A stretch of 64,000 bases of DNA from Bacillus bingmayongensis (GCF_000299035.1 NZ_JH921518.1:594439-658438), one strand, 5' to 3'; shown: positions 47,356 to 56,283, counted from the first letter of the stretch. Program-made: numbers and translations. Notes: generated from the sequence alone by a model not told the origin.

Positions 47356-47820
47356 ATGAATTCAGATGAAGAAAAATTTTCGGATTTAAGCGGAAAAGAT
47401 AAAACAATTGTTATTAGTAGCATTACCCTCCTTATAATTTTTGCTATTGCACTTATCTTTTTTATGTATGTCGGAGTTTTCCGTCTCATTGGTGTAGAAT
47501 ATACATCACGAACTGCACTACTTCTCTTTTTTTTATTAGCCCTTATACTAGATGGAATTAGTAGTTTCTTAATTTTATTTTTCAAAGTACTTTTAACCCC
47601 CCTACTCAAACACATGCCAAAATGGATGGCCTTTTCACTTCTTTCTCTCATAGAAATCTCACTTGATTGGCTCGTTATTCATACTGCAGATGATTGGATG
47701 GAAAGCGTTATGATTTCAAATAGAGCTGAACTACTTATTGTCCTTGTCTTTTTTACCCTGGATAAAGTATGGCCTACTGATAACAAAAGAAAGAGTAAGA
47801 TTACAAGCATTTCACAATAA
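47356..47820 (+). CDS. YrvL-like membrane regulatory protein
   Basis: A 154-residue protein starting MNSDEEKFSDLSGKDK; the ATG follows GGAGGTG. Four membrane segments between about residues 20 and 145, with short polar ends. The pattern fits the YrvL family of small membrane regulators in Bacillus, but no diagnostic motif confirms it, so the name is tentative. Confidence 0.5.
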   Translation: MNSDEEKFSDLSGKDKTIVISSITLLIIFAIALIFFMYVGVFRLIGVEYTSRTALLLFFLLALILDGISSFLILFFKVLLTPLLKHMPKWMAFSLLSLIEISLDWLVIHTADDWMESVMISNRAELLIVLVFFTLDKVWPTDNKRKSKITSISQ

Positions 47821-47864
47821 AAATTGATACAATAAAAACAAAATATATGAAAGAGGTGTTACAT

Positions 47865-48419
47865 ATGACATTACTACAATGGGCCGATAAAGGTATGTCC
47901 TTTGATACATATGTAAATGACATGACTGTAAATCAATATGAATTACTACATATTTATAATAATTTTTTAATTCCGAACGAATTGCTTCCCGTTTTAGAAG
48001 AACGTCAAAACGACGGATGGAAAGTTATTGTACTAACCGCTGATTGGTGCGGTGATGCCCTTCTATGTGTACCTGTTATGAAACGAATTTGTGAAGTGTC
48101 TAATATTGATATGCGATTACTTATCCGCGATGAAAACCTAGAATTAATGGATCAATATTTAACGAATGGAACAGCACGTGCCATTCCAATCTTTATTTTT
48201 ATTGATAAGGATGGAAACGAACAAGCAGTTTGGGGACCACGCGCTCCAAAAGTACAAGAATTAGTAACTTCTATGCGTGCTACATTACCTGAAAAAGATG
48301 ATCCACAATTTGAAGAAAAACAGAAAGAAATGTACGCTAATTTTCGAGCAACATTAGCTGGTGACACTTCACTTTGGGAACATGTCATGGAAAGTATAAT
48401 TGAAAAAATAGTAAAATAA
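47865..48419 (+). CDS. Thioredoxin-like protein with WCGD active site
   Basis: A 184-residue cytosolic thioredoxin-fold protein starting MTLLQWADKGMSF after AAAGAGGTG. The active-site region reads LTADWCGDALLCVPVM, so the usual WCGPC becomes WCGD with a second Cys five residues on. cis-Pro region is ARAIPIFIFID. This subgroup of YtpP/DUF-type thioredoxins is common in Bacillus; the redox partner is unknown. Confidence 0.82.
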   Translation: MTLLQWADKGMSFDTYVNDMTVNQYELLHIYNNFLIPNELLPVLEERQNDGWKVIVLTADWCGDALLCVPVMKRICEVSNIDMRLLIRDENLELMDQYLTNGTARAIPIFIFIDKDGNEQAVWGPRAPKVQELVTSMRATLPEKDDPQFEEKQKEMYANFRATLAGDTSLWEHVMESIIEKIVK

Positions 48420-48447
48420 AAAAACTGCCAAATGGCAGTTTTTTTAC
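48419..48447. terminator. Bidirectional terminator between thioredoxin-like gene and uppP
   Basis: AAAAAACTGCCA / TGGCAGTTTTTTT stem between convergent genes. Confidence 0.85.
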
Positions 48448-49235
48448 ATAATGAAGAAATAGAACACCGCAGCTAAAATAAAACGATAATATGCAAATGG
48501 TGTTAACTTTACACGAGCTAATAATTTTAAGAATGAAACAATCGCAAGCATCGCTACAAGGAAAGCCGTAATAAAACCAGTTGCAAATAATGTGATATCT
48601 GCTGAACTTAATACGTCCCAACTTTTAATTAAATCTAATCCTGACGCTGCAACCATCATTGGTACCGCTAAAATAAATGTATATTCAGCAGCTGCTGTAT
48701 GAGATACACGAGCTAATAATCCACCACTGATTGTAGATCCAGAACGTGAAAATCCTGGCCATAATGCTAAACATTGGAACATTCCAATTGTGAATGCTTG
48801 TTTATACGTGATTTCATCTAATGTTTTTGCTGTGCTTGGTCTTGAAAATTTCTCAGCGACAATCATTAAAATCCCACCAACGATTAAACTAACAACAACG
48901 GGTCCTGGTCCAAATAAAACTTCTTTAATTTTACTATGGAATAACACACCAATTACTCCCGCTGGAATCATACCAATAATGATATGTAATAAATTTAAAG
49001 ATGGCCCTTGTGTTACTTTTCCAATCCCAACCAATGACCATAAACGTTTCCAAAATACAACGACAACTGCTAAAATCGATCCCAATTGGATGACAACTTC
49101 AAATACTTTTGCTCTATCATCATCAAATCCAATTAAATGTCCTGTTAAAATCATGTGTCCCGTTGATGAAACCGGTAAAAATTCCGTTAACCCTTCAACA
49201 GCTCCCATGATTAAACCAATTAACCAATCAGCCAC
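48444..49235 (-). CDS. uppP: Undecaprenyl-diphosphatase (UppP/BacA)
   Basis: A 263-residue polytopic membrane enzyme that recycles the undecaprenyl carrier used for peptidoglycan and teichoic acids and gives some bacitracin tolerance. Both active-site motifs are present: [18 protein letters not shown] and [18 protein letters not shown] start, GGAGG eight bases upstream. Confidence 0.94.
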   Translation of the reverse strand: MADWLIGLIMGAVEGLTEFLPVSSTGHMILTGHLIGFDDDRAKVFEVVIQLGSILAVVVVFWKRLWSLVGIGKVTQGPSLNLLHIIIGMIPAGVIGVLFHSKIKEVLFGPGPVVVSLIVGGILMIVAEKFSRPSTAKTLDEITYKQAFTIGMFQCLALWPGFSRSGSTISGGLLARVSHTAAAEYTFILAVPMMVAASGLDLIKSWDVLSSADITLFATGFITAFLVAMLAIVSFLKLLARVKLTPFAYYRFILAAVFYFFIM

Positions 49236-49429
49236 GAGTAGTGCCTCCTTAATACCTTATATGTACTTTTTTTCACACCTTATCATAATACCTTATCCAT
49301 TTTCAAAGTGCATCCTTTTTTTCATTCTTTCAAAATATAACACTACATTCACATATATGTATTTCTTTTCTATTTTCTTATTAAATTGTATGATAGAAAG
49401 AGTTTGGTCCTACATAGAAAGGAGCTTTT

Positions 49430-50788
49430 ATGAAAGAAACCAATTCATTCTTACAAAAAATAAAACAATTTGTATTACTATTTTTCCCGATTTTTGTAAC
49501 GCAAATGTCTTTATTTGCAATGAGTTTTTTTGATACAACAATGTCAGGTCATGCAAGTGCTACTGATTTAGCAGGCGTTGCAATTGGAACAAGTATATGG
49601 ATTCCTGTTAGTACTGGATTAACAGGAATCTTAATGTCTACTACTCCTATTATCGCTCACCTTGTTGGCTCAAAACAAAAAGAGGATGTTCCTCATGTCG
49701 TCATACAAGCCGTATATTTAGCAATTGGAGTTAGTTTACTTGTTATTTTCATCGGTTTCTTTGCCGTTTCACCAATTCTAAAAGGCATGCATTTAGAAGA
49801 GCAAGTTGAACACATTGCTTCTCAATTTTTAAGCATTATTGCAATTGGTATCATTCCTTTATTTGTCTATACTATATTACGTGGGTTTATTGATGCATTA
49901 GGAAAAACGCGTACAACAATGATTATTACACTGCTTTCCTTACCTATTAACGTCATTTTAAACTATGTATTTATTTTTGGTCATTTCGGCTTTCCGAAAC
50001 TAGGAGGCGTTGGCGCAGCAATTGCTTCTACCGCGACATATTGGTGCATTTTATTTATTACGATTATTATTATCCGAACGAAAGAACCCTTTGCATCTTT
50101 TGGTATCTTCAGACGTTTATACCGACTTTCTATTTCAAGCTGGAAAGAATTATTAAAGCTTGGGGTACCTATTGGATTTGCCATCTTTTTTGAAACGAGT
50201 ATTTTTGCTGCTGTAACACTCATGATGAGTAATTTTAATACAACAACAATTGCTGCACATCAAGTAGCAATGAACTTTGCTTCGCTTTTATATATGACAC
50301 CTTTAAGTTTAGCAATGGCTATGACAATTGCAGTTGGTTTTGAAGTTGGAGCAAGTCGCTATGAAAATGCAAAACAATACAGTTTTATCGGAATTGGTTT
50401 GGCACTTGCTTTTGCCTTATTATATTCTATCCTACTCTTTTTCTTTGACGATCAAATTGCATCTATTTATACAACAGATATTGCTGTTCATGATTTAGCA
50501 AAAGAATTTCTCATTTTTGCAATTTTATTTCAAATCTCCGATGCAATTGCTACTCCAGTGCAAGGTGCACTCCGTGGTTATAAGGATGTGAATATGGCTT
50601 TAATTATGACACTTATTGCCTACTGGATCATCGGTCTACCACTTGGTTATATATTAGCAACCTATACTTCTTGGGCAGCGAAAGGTTATTGGATCGGTCT
50701 TATTATAGGACTAGCATTTGGAGCTACCTTTTTGCTTGTTCGTCTCTTTCAAGTACAACGTAAATATACACCACAAGAAAGTCACTAA
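49430..50788 (+). CDS. MATE family efflux transporter
   Basis: A 452-residue exporter with 12 membrane segments in two homologous halves (about residues 10-220 and 230-445). NorM-type positions include the first-helix [23 protein letters not shown] and the second-half [15 protein letters not shown]. Substrate unknown; such pumps export cationic drugs or metabolites with Na+ or H+. AAAGGAG precedes the ATG. Confidence 0.9.
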   Translation: MKETNSFLQKIKQFVLLFFPIFVTQMSLFAMSFFDTTMSGHASATDLAGVAIGTSIWIPVSTGLTGILMSTTPIIAHLVGSKQKEDVPHVVIQAVYLAIGVSLLVIFIGFFAVSPILKGMHLEEQVEHIASQFLSIIAIGIIPLFVYTILRGFIDALGKTRTTMIITLLSLPINVILNYVFIFGHFGFPKLGGVGAAIASTATYWCILFITIIIIRTKEPFASFGIFRRLYRLSISSWKELLKLGVPIGFAIFFETSIFAAVTLMMSNFNTTTIAAHQVAMNFASLLYMTPLSLAMAMTIAVGFEVGASRYENAKQYSFIGIGLALAFALLYSILLFFFDDQIASIYTTDIAVHDLAKEFLIFAILFQISDAIATPVQGALRGYKDVNMALIMTLIAYWIIGLPLGYILATYTSWAAKGYWIGLIIGLAFGATFLLVRLFQVQRKYTPQESH

Positions 50789-50803
50789 TCATAGTGGCTT
50801 TTT
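50777..50803 (+). terminator. Intrinsic terminator of the MATE gene
   Basis: AAGTCACTA / TAGTGGCTTTTTT stem overlapping the stop codon. Confidence 0.75.
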
Positions 50804-50862
50804 TCATCATGCATAGTTCCTCTTTAAACGTGTAACATAATGAAAAAGAAAGGTGTAAATCT

Positions 50863-51036
50863 ATGGATGAAAAGAAAAAACAGCAGTCCTACGATGAGGA
50901 ATTTGCTCCTGAAATCTCACCTGGATACAGACAAGATATTCATAAACCGCCTCAATATAAAAACACTTCCTTTTTAATTGGAATTAGTATTTTCGGGGCA
51001 ATACTACTTGTACTCATTATTTTCGTCTACTTTTAA
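50863..51036 (+). CDS. Small single-span membrane protein, 57 residues
   Basis: Starts MDEKKKQQSYDEEFAPEISP and ends with one membrane helix ISIFGAILLVLIIFVYF. AAAGAAAGGTG precedes the ATG. Charged N-terminal half, tail-anchored layout. Followed closely by another small gene with which it may be cotranscribed. Function unknown. Confidence 0.65.
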   Translation: MDEKKKQQSYDEEFAPEISPGYRQDIHKPPQYKNTSFLIGISIFGAILLVLIIFVYF

Positions 51037-51053
51037 TGAAAGGAGAATTATGT

Positions 51054-51203
51054 ATGGCAAAACAATCCTCAATCTTTTCTAAAAGAGTTGTAAAAACACA
51101 AAAAGGTTATGCAGGTGATTCTGTAAATGTGCATAAGCAAATCGAACAAGGGAATCTAGAAATCGCAAAAAAAGAAATTGGTCAACAAAACGAGAACCTT
51201 TAA
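51054..51203 (+). CDS. Small hydrophilic protein, 49 residues
   Basis: Starts MAKQSSIFSKRVVKTQKGYA and ends IGQQNENL; AAAGGAG precedes the ATG and a terminator follows at 51210-51239. Basic first half, Gln/Glu-rich second half, no recognised domain. Confidence 0.65.
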   Translation: MAKQSSIFSKRVVKTQKGYAGDSVNVHKQIEQGNLEIAKKEIGQQNENL

Positions 51204-51209
51204 AAATGA

Positions 51210-51239
51210 AAATGTCCCCAGTTACTGGGGACATTTTAT
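51210..51239. terminator. Bidirectional terminator
   Basis: AAAATGTCCCCAGT / ACTGGGGACATTTTA stem between convergent genes. Confidence 0.85.
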
Positions 51240-51917
51240 TCTACATGTTGCCGCTGCTCCTTAATCTTAAACACATTATTTTCTTTTACCATCCTCATCT
51301 TATAGTTTAAGCTCATTTCATCTCTCTTATCATTCTCAATACCCGAAACATAAGCTATAGCACAGTAAGTAAATCTTTCATCCGATTCTTCGTATATTTC
51401 GTTATTAGCAAATTTATATTTCCAATCATGAAAACGATTCGGATAATAGTTTCTCATTAATTGTCCATAACCACTCTCTTTACCATCTTCCGCAAAGATT
51501 TCCATCCCTATCTTTTTTATCCCCTTTTTATCATGAATAGCAAAGACAGATAATTGCGCTGTAACAAGATACTCACCGATTCTTTTCTTTTCATCAAAAG
51601 TGAGCTGTTGTACTTCTTTTCTCTTTAATTCGTCAGATATTTGATACTCACTTTTTGGCTTAAATTTCGTAAAGGCTTGAATTTTATAAAGTGAAACTTT
51701 AATCAGTGAGGGGGCTCTTTATCCCCTGACTGATTATTAGCCCTCACCAATCGGGCTTTTACGGGCAGTTGATCCCTCGCCCTCGCCTAACTCTCCTTTG
51801 CCTTCGTTGAATTTTTAGGTAGAGGGTCTTACTGCCCGTTAATGCGGGATAAATTCCTAAAAACCAAACACAAACGAACAATATCATCATTGCTATTCTT
51901 TTGTTTTTATTTCGCAT
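51236..51917 (-). pseudogene. Membrane-anchored protein gene interrupted by a bcr1-like element
   Basis: The 5' part (from ATG 51917 or its neighbour, after AAAGGG) encodes a basic start and one membrane helix ending VCVWFLGIY. The 3' part (51690 down to 51236) is open and continues KIQAFTKFKPKSEYQIS and on to KIKEQRQHVE. A 158-base repeat flanked by TTTAT duplicates separates them and brings an early stop. Removing the repeat plus one duplicate joins GGA-ATT-TAT to AAA-ATT-CAA in frame. The restored protein would be about 175 residues; function unrecognised. Confidence 0.75.
51686..51853. repeat. bcr1-like mobile repeat with 5-base target duplication
   Basis: Element core 51691-51848 (158 bases), flanked by ATAAA at 51686-51690 and 51849-51853 (TTTAT on the minus strand). 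It contains GTGAAACTT, an AATCAGTGAGG / CCTGACTGATT hairpin, ACGGGCAGTT / ACTGCCCGTT and TAATGCGGG. Size and TTTAT duplication agree with what is known of bcr1 of the B. cereus group. It is the longest copy in the window and lies inside a gene. Confidence 0.78.
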
Positions 51918-52024
51918 CATGTACCCTTTCTTTAAGTCATTCATCTTATTTTGTCATAAAGATAGAAAATTCTGTTATTATAGTATTAACATAGCTTATC
52001 CAAAAGAGAAATGAGGAAAATCAT

Positions 52025-52933
52025 ATGCACCCTTACAGGCAATATATACAACAAGCACTACCGAATATCGCCATACACTCTTATGAACAAAATGATAATG
52101 GCTGGGATAATGTAGCCTTTATTATTAATAATGAATGGCTCTTCCGTTTCCCACGTAAATCCGAGTATGCAGAGCGAATACCTCGCGAAAAACAACTATG
52201 CGATGTACTTTCTCAATCATTACAAAAGATAGAAGTTCCAAAATACCACATTTTATATAAAAACGAATCAGATTTAATTCCATTTTGTAGTTACTATAAA
52301 CTCATTCATGGAGAGCCATTAACAGCACAAACAATAGAAAGATTAACTGTAAAAGAACGTGAAACAGTTATCAGGCAGCTTGCTACCTTTCTTGCTTTTT
52401 TACATACCATCCCGATAGAACATGCTGTAAACTGGAAGTTTGATGCTGAGAAGCCTATCTCATATTGGCGACAGGTTCAAACGAAATTACACGATTATCT
52501 TTCTCCAACACTTACATCGCTTGAAAGAATAGCTTTTGATTGTTTATTCGAAGATTTTTTTGAACATATGCATACATCTGATTTCAAAAAAACAATGATC
52601 CACGCTGACTTGACACATCATCACATTTTATTTGATGGGGAGAAAAGAAGCGTTGCTGGTATTATCGATTTTGGTGATGCTCAAATTGGAGATCCTGCCT
52701 TTGACTTTGCTGGATTATATAATGATTTCGGTAGCGAATTTACAGAGGATATATATAAACAATACTGTACTCTCACTCCCCATCATGATTCATCTTTCTT
52801 TAAGCGTGTCATTCAATTTTATCAATATAGTCCATTGCTCCATAACCTTGTTTATAGCTTTGAAACAAATAATGAACAGGAAATTAAAAACAATCTAAAG
52901 AATTTACAAACCATACTTCAGGGAACGAATTAA
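52025..52933 (+). CDS. Aminoglycoside phosphotransferase family protein
   Basis: A 302-residue APH/choline kinase-fold protein. The N-lobe has NDNGWDNVAFIINNEWLFRFPRK with the ATP lysine. The catalytic loop reads MIHADLTHHHILFD, where the usual Asn of HxDxxxxN is His, as in some macrolide kinases. The metal-binding motif is GIIDFGDAQIGDPAFDFA. The natural substrate is unknown and resistance should not be assumed. Its stop overlaps the convergent small gene's stop. Confidence 0.83.
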   Translation: MHPYRQYIQQALPNIAIHSYEQNDNGWDNVAFIINNEWLFRFPRKSEYAERIPREKQLCDVLSQSLQKIEVPKYHILYKNESDLIPFCSYYKLIHGEPLTAQTIERLTVKERETVIRQLATFLAFLHTIPIEHAVNWKFDAEKPISYWRQVQTKLHDYLSPTLTSLERIAFDCLFEDFFEHMHTSDFKKTMIHADLTHHHILFDGEKRSVAGIIDFGDAQIGDPAFDFAGLYNDFGSEFTEDIYKQYCTLTPHHDSSFFKRVIQFYQYSPLLHNLVYSFETNNEQEIKNNLKNLQTILQGTN

Positions 52934-53091
52934 GTTCTTTCCCGATTCTCCTTTTCCTCGTATATCATTAACTTCTTATCCATTTCTACAATTAATTTAT
53001 ACATTTGAAACGCCTGCAAAATTTGCAATTGAATGGAGAAAGGAGCCTGTTTTTCTTTTAACCATTGAAATACTTTCACTTCATTTTCCAT
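52930..53091 (-). CDS. Small charged protein, 53 residues
   Basis: Starts MENEVKVFQWLKEKQAPFSI and ends EEKENRERT, after GGGGGGAAT. Amphipathic helix-rich, no known domain. The last four bases overlap the end of the convergent phosphotransferase gene. Confidence 0.6.
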   Translation of the reverse strand: MENEVKVFQWLKEKQAPFSIQLQILQAFQMYKLIVEMDKKLMIYEEKENRERT

Positions 53092-53164
53092 TGTTTATTC
53101 CCCCCCATCATAAGTTCCCCTACGTATATACCGTAAATGATGAAAAGCTTTTCATGTCAATAAT

Positions 53165-53191
53165 AAAAAGGATGCAATTTTGCATCCTTTT
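53165..53191. terminator. Intrinsic terminator of the Fe-S protein gene
   Basis: AAAAAGGATGCAA / TTGCATCCTTTT stem next to the stop codon. Confidence 0.8.
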
Positions 53192-53963
53192 AATGTAATA
53201 TAGATTTTTTATGAATTAGTGTCTCTTGCTCTTTGTCTACTTTACATTCATTTCGAAAAGCACAACCATTACATTCAGGGCGAAATGTACGTTCTGTGTA
53301 ATGTTCTGGTTGCTGTAACATCTCTTTCATCCTATGTAAATCACTCATACCAACTATAATATCTTGCTCTTTTGGAACATAATCATACCTAGTTCCGTCT
53401 ATTAAATTAACAATTTCAATTTTTTCAGGAAGAACTCCAAAAGCTTTATAACTAAAAACAGCCGTTAGCTTCTGACAAAGAGCAAGCATCTCTTCATTTG
53501 CATCAACAACATACTTTTTAATTACAAACGATTGCGCGGACCATTCACCAACTTCAAACGTTAATGAAATGTGCACACCTAACTCTTCCATATATGTTTG
53601 TAATTTTTCATATAAAAATAAAGGCGGTGTTTTACTTGTATCATGTTTCACAAACTGCAGTAGATGGTCTGTTAGCTTTGCAAGAACAATATAATATTCC
53701 GCTTTAGAAGAGAACATGCCAATACGTACTTTACTCCAATGTCTTTCTAGTAGTTCTAACAGAAGCACTGTTGTTTGTTTTACTGCCGGTGATGTGTAAT
53801 AGTCACTAATAATTTGATTTACAATTGCTTGAATCATTTGTTGCCATTCAAATGAAGAAGGTTCTCTTCTTTTTATATGACGAAAATAAAACTTATGTGG
53901 ACAACGCATAAAATCATATAAATGATAATCTGTCATCGTTTTAATTGATATTTTCCCCTGCAC
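53190..53963 (-). CDS. PD-(D/E)XK-superfamily-like Fe-S protein, probably catalytically inactive
   Basis: A 257-residue protein. C21 in FMRCPHKFYFRH and C231/C234/C240 (C-x2-C-x5-C) match the four-cysteine 4Fe-4S arrangement of Cas4/AddB-type RecB-like nucleases. The C-terminal helices and KIEIVNLIDGTRYDY strand also follow that fold. The catalytic G-x-D and D-x-(D/E)xK core is not seen: the expected position reads SFVIKKYVVD (145-154). It may be a structural or DNA-binding relative. GTG start ten bases after AGGGAG. Function not known. Confidence 0.6.
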   Translation of the reverse strand: MQGKISIKTMTDYHLYDFMRCPHKFYFRHIKRREPSSFEWQQMIQAIVNQIISDYYTSPAVKQTTVLLLELLERHWSKVRIGMFSSKAEYYIVLAKLTDHLLQFVKHDTSKTPPLFLYEKLQTYMEELGVHISLTFEVGEWSAQSFVIKKYVVDANEEMLALCQKLTAVFSYKAFGVLPEKIEIVNLIDGTRYDYVPKEQDIIVGMSDLHRMKEMLQQPEHYTERTFRPECNGCAFRNECKVDKEQETLIHKKSILH

Positions 53964-53986
53964 CCATCTTCATCTCCCTCTCGCCA

Positions 53987-54433
53987 TTAAGAAAGGTGTT
54001 TTACAAATTCAGCACCAAATTGAAGACATTTCTCTACATCTTCATCTTCCGGCGTTAATTCTACTTTTAGACCTTCCATTACAACTTCAGCACCGCGCTC
54101 TCGTAATTTTTCTTCTAAAATATCAACAGCTGCACCGTATTTCGGATAAGCAGAATCACAAGATCCAAATACCGCTGCTTTTTTACCTGTTAAATGAATT
54201 TCTTCCATTTCATCATAAAAATCTAAGAAATCATCAGGAAGTTCACCATCTCCCCACGTATACGCTCCTAAAATAATCCCATCATAGTCTTCTAGTACAG
54301 AAGCCTCTGGCGTAGTCATAATGTCAATCACTTCAATCTCATTTCCTGTTTCACGAATCGCTCCAGCTATATGATCAGCCATCTCCTCTGTATTTCCACT
54401 CATACTTGCAAAAATCATTACAAATTTACTCAA
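53987..54433 (-). CDS. Flavodoxin
   Basis: A 148-residue short-chain flavodoxin. FMN phosphate loop IFASMSGNTEEMADH, aromatic FMN contacts in GAYTWGDGELPDDF and FGSCDSAYPKYG. TTG start after AGGGAGAG, overlapping the preceding small gene's stop. Flavodoxins replace ferredoxin in iron shortage, and two Fur boxes lie upstream of this pair. It could serve as donor for the sulfite reductase or desaturases (inference). Confidence 0.93.
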   Translation of the reverse strand: MSKFVMIFASMSGNTEEMADHIAGAIRETGNEIEVIDIMTTPEASVLEDYDGIILGAYTWGDGELPDDFLDFYDEMEEIHLTGKKAAVFGSCDSAYPKYGAAVDILEEKLRERGAEVVMEGLKVELTPEDEDVEKCLQFGAEFVKHLS

Positions 54434-54584
54434 CTGACTCTCTCCCTTGATTATGTATATCTTTTTCTATTTTATTTATTTTTTTCTCATCTACATATTC
54501 AACACGAATTACATTTCGTTGCCATTCTATATATTTATCTTTATTTTTAAATTCCCTTTGTCCAAGGCGAAATGCTTTTCTCAT
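54426..54584 (-). CDS. Small protein coupled to flavodoxin, 52 residues
   Basis: Starts MRKAFRLGQREFKNKDKYIE and ends HNQGRESVE. The ATG at 54584 is five bases after GAGG; a second ATG at 54599 has a weak site. It overlaps the flavodoxin TTG, so both are probably translated together under Fur. Highly charged, no recognised domain. Confidence 0.65.
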   Translation of the reverse strand: MRKAFRLGQREFKNKDKYIEWQRNVIRVEYVDEKKINKIEKDIHNQGRESVE

Positions 54585-54620
54585 CTCTCCCTCATCCATT
54601 CTCTTATCTGTTTATCTCAC

Positions 54621-54675
54621 TGATAATAATTATCAATTTCAACTACATAACTAGATTAATTGAAAACGATTATCA
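54621..54675. promoter_or_regulatory. Two Fur boxes upstream of the flavodoxin pair
   Basis: TGATAATAATTATCA (54621-54635) is a perfect 7-1-7 Fur box (TGATAATNATTATCA). TGAAAACGATTATCA (54661-54675) matches 12 of 15. They lie 22-90 bases before the small gene, over its promoter region. Confidence 0.85.
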
Positions 54676-54791
54676 AAGTCAATAACTATTTTTAAAAAAA
54701 TAATGAAATGGTACAAGCTTGTCTGCCAGCTATTCATATACTATAAATGAGCATAGTTCTTTCTCAACCCTCTCTAACGGAAAGAAATAGA

Positions 54792-54823
54792 AGCAACTGC
54801 GTTAATCGCAGTTGCTTTTTTTA
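54792..54823. terminator. Terminator downstream of the M20 gene
   Basis: AGCAACTGCG / CGCAGTTGCT stem, T-tract best on the plus strand, adequate on the minus strand. Confidence 0.7.
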
Positions 54824-54826
54824 TTT

Positions 54827-56005
54827 TTAAACTTTTAGTAAATTCATTGTCGCTTGTAAAAATAACTCTGTCCCATTAATTAAAGCTGATTCATCCACAT
54901 CAAATTTTGGATGATGATGCGGATAACAAGTCTTGATTTTCTCATTTCCAGTTCCTAGTTTAATAAAACAGCCTGGCGCTTTTCTTAAATATGCCGAGAA
55001 ATCTTCCCCTCCCATTGAAGGAGCAAGCTTTACAATTCTATCTTTTCCAAACAACTCTACCGCACTTTCTTCTACTATTTTTGTAATAAACGTATCATTG
55101 ATGACCGGGTCATATCCATAGCGATATGTATACGTATATGTTGCGCCATGTGCTTCTGTAATTCCTTTAGCAATTTGTTCAATCATCTCTTCTGCTTCTT
55201 TTCTCAGGGTTTGATCAAAAGAACGAACTGTTCCCATCAAATGTGCTGTATCAGGAATAATATTATCCGCTGTGCCTCCATGAAATTGTGTTACAGAAAC
55301 AACTCTTTGCATAAAAGCACCTGTATTTCTAGATACAATATGTTGTAAATTGGCAATAATTTGTGCTCCAACTGCTATTGGATCAATCGTTTCCTCTGGC
55401 CTAGCAGCATGTCCTCCTCTTCCTTTTACTTCTATTGTAAATACATCGGGGGCAGCCATCATCGGTCCATATACAATCCCAATCTTTCCCGTTTCTAATC
55501 CAGACATAGCATGCAAGCCGATAATATAATCTACACCGTCCATTACACCGGCTTTTACCATTTCCTGCCCACCGCCAGGATACACTTCTTCAGCATGTTG
55601 AAATAAAAGGCGAATTTCCCCATTCCAATCCTCATTCATGTTCGCTATGGCTTCTGCTGTACCTAATAAAATAGCGGTATGTGCATCATGCCCACATGCA
55701 TGCATAACTCCCGGAATAACTGATGCATATGGTTTAGACGTCTCTTCCTGAATTGGCAGGGCATCCATATCTGCACGAATTGCTACTACTTTGCCATCTT
55801 TCTTTCCTTTTTTCTTTGCCATCACACTATACGTGGTCGGTCTTGTCACCTCAAAAGCTGCAAATGAACACAATGTATCATATATAAACTGTGAAGTTTT
55901 TTCTTCTTGGAATGATAGTTCAGGAAATTGGTGAAAATGCCTCCGCCACTTTATAATATTCTCCTCTGATACATATGCCTGCCATCCCTTTTTCAAATGA
56001 TCCAT
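54827..56005 (-). CDS. M20 family amidohydrolase/peptidase
   Basis: A 392-residue metal-dependent amidohydrolase (IAA-amino acid hydrolase/N-acetyl-diaminopimelate deacetylase type). Metal ligands: HACGHDAHTA, FQHAEEVYPGG, the GLHAM block and the C-terminal MGGEDFSAYL and HHPKFDVDE. The ATG at 56005 (MDHLKKGWQ) has GAGG nine bases upstream; an earlier in-frame ATG does not. Substrate is an N-acyl amino acid or similar; not further resolved. Confidence 0.87.
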   Translation of the reverse strand: MDHLKKGWQAYVSEENIIKWRRHFHQFPELSFQEEKTSQFIYDTLCSFAAFEVTRPTTYSVMAKKKGKKDGKVVAIRADMDALPIQEETSKPYASVIPGVMHACGHDAHTAILLGTAEAIANMNEDWNGEIRLLFQHAEEVYPGGGQEMVKAGVMDGVDYIIGLHAMSGLETGKIGIVYGPMMAAPDVFTIEVKGRGGHAARPEETIDPIAVGAQIIANLQHIVSRNTGAFMQRVVSVTQFHGGTADNIIPDTAHLMGTVRSFDQTLRKEAEEMIEQIAKGITEAHGATYTYTYRYGYDPVINDTFITKIVEESAVELFGKDRIVKLAPSMGGEDFSAYLRKAPGCFIKLGTGNEKIKTCYPHHHPKFDVDESALINGTELFLQATMNLLKV

Positions 56006-56261
56006 TCCTGACAACCTCACTTTCATTCTTCACATTGCTTATTTCACTGTGATGATTCAATTTCCTTGTAAGATTTTCATTTTCAAAAACACTTTATACA
56101 TTCCCTGCTCATTAAAAAAACAAATCCATTACAAATTCATATAGAATGTAATATAATTGCTAAGTTAGGGATTTTCTTTTTTAGTATTTAGTGCTACTAT
56201 CAAAAAAGAGCCTTTTGTCTTATTTTTACCTAAAATGTGGAATTTTGTTTTTTTCACAATA

Positions 56262-56283
56262 ATGTAGGACATGATACCTACAT
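56262..56283. promoter_or_regulatory. Inverted repeat upstream of dltX
   Basis: ATGTAGG-N8-CCTACAT about 30 bases before the dltX ATG, in the promoter-proximal region. It could be an operator or a short mRNA hairpin. The rest of 56006-56261 holds no gene; I cannot fix the dlt promoter by eye. Confidence 0.4.

Noticed and set aside
49430-50788. Drug-resistance role for the MATE exporter and the phosphotransferase gene at 52 kb
   Set aside because: Both families are broad and chromosomal in Bacillus; nothing in sequence or context assigns a drug substrate.
53190-53963. Cas4 as part of a CRISPR system
   Set aside because: No repeats, cas1/cas2 or other cas genes in the window, and the catalytic core is missing.
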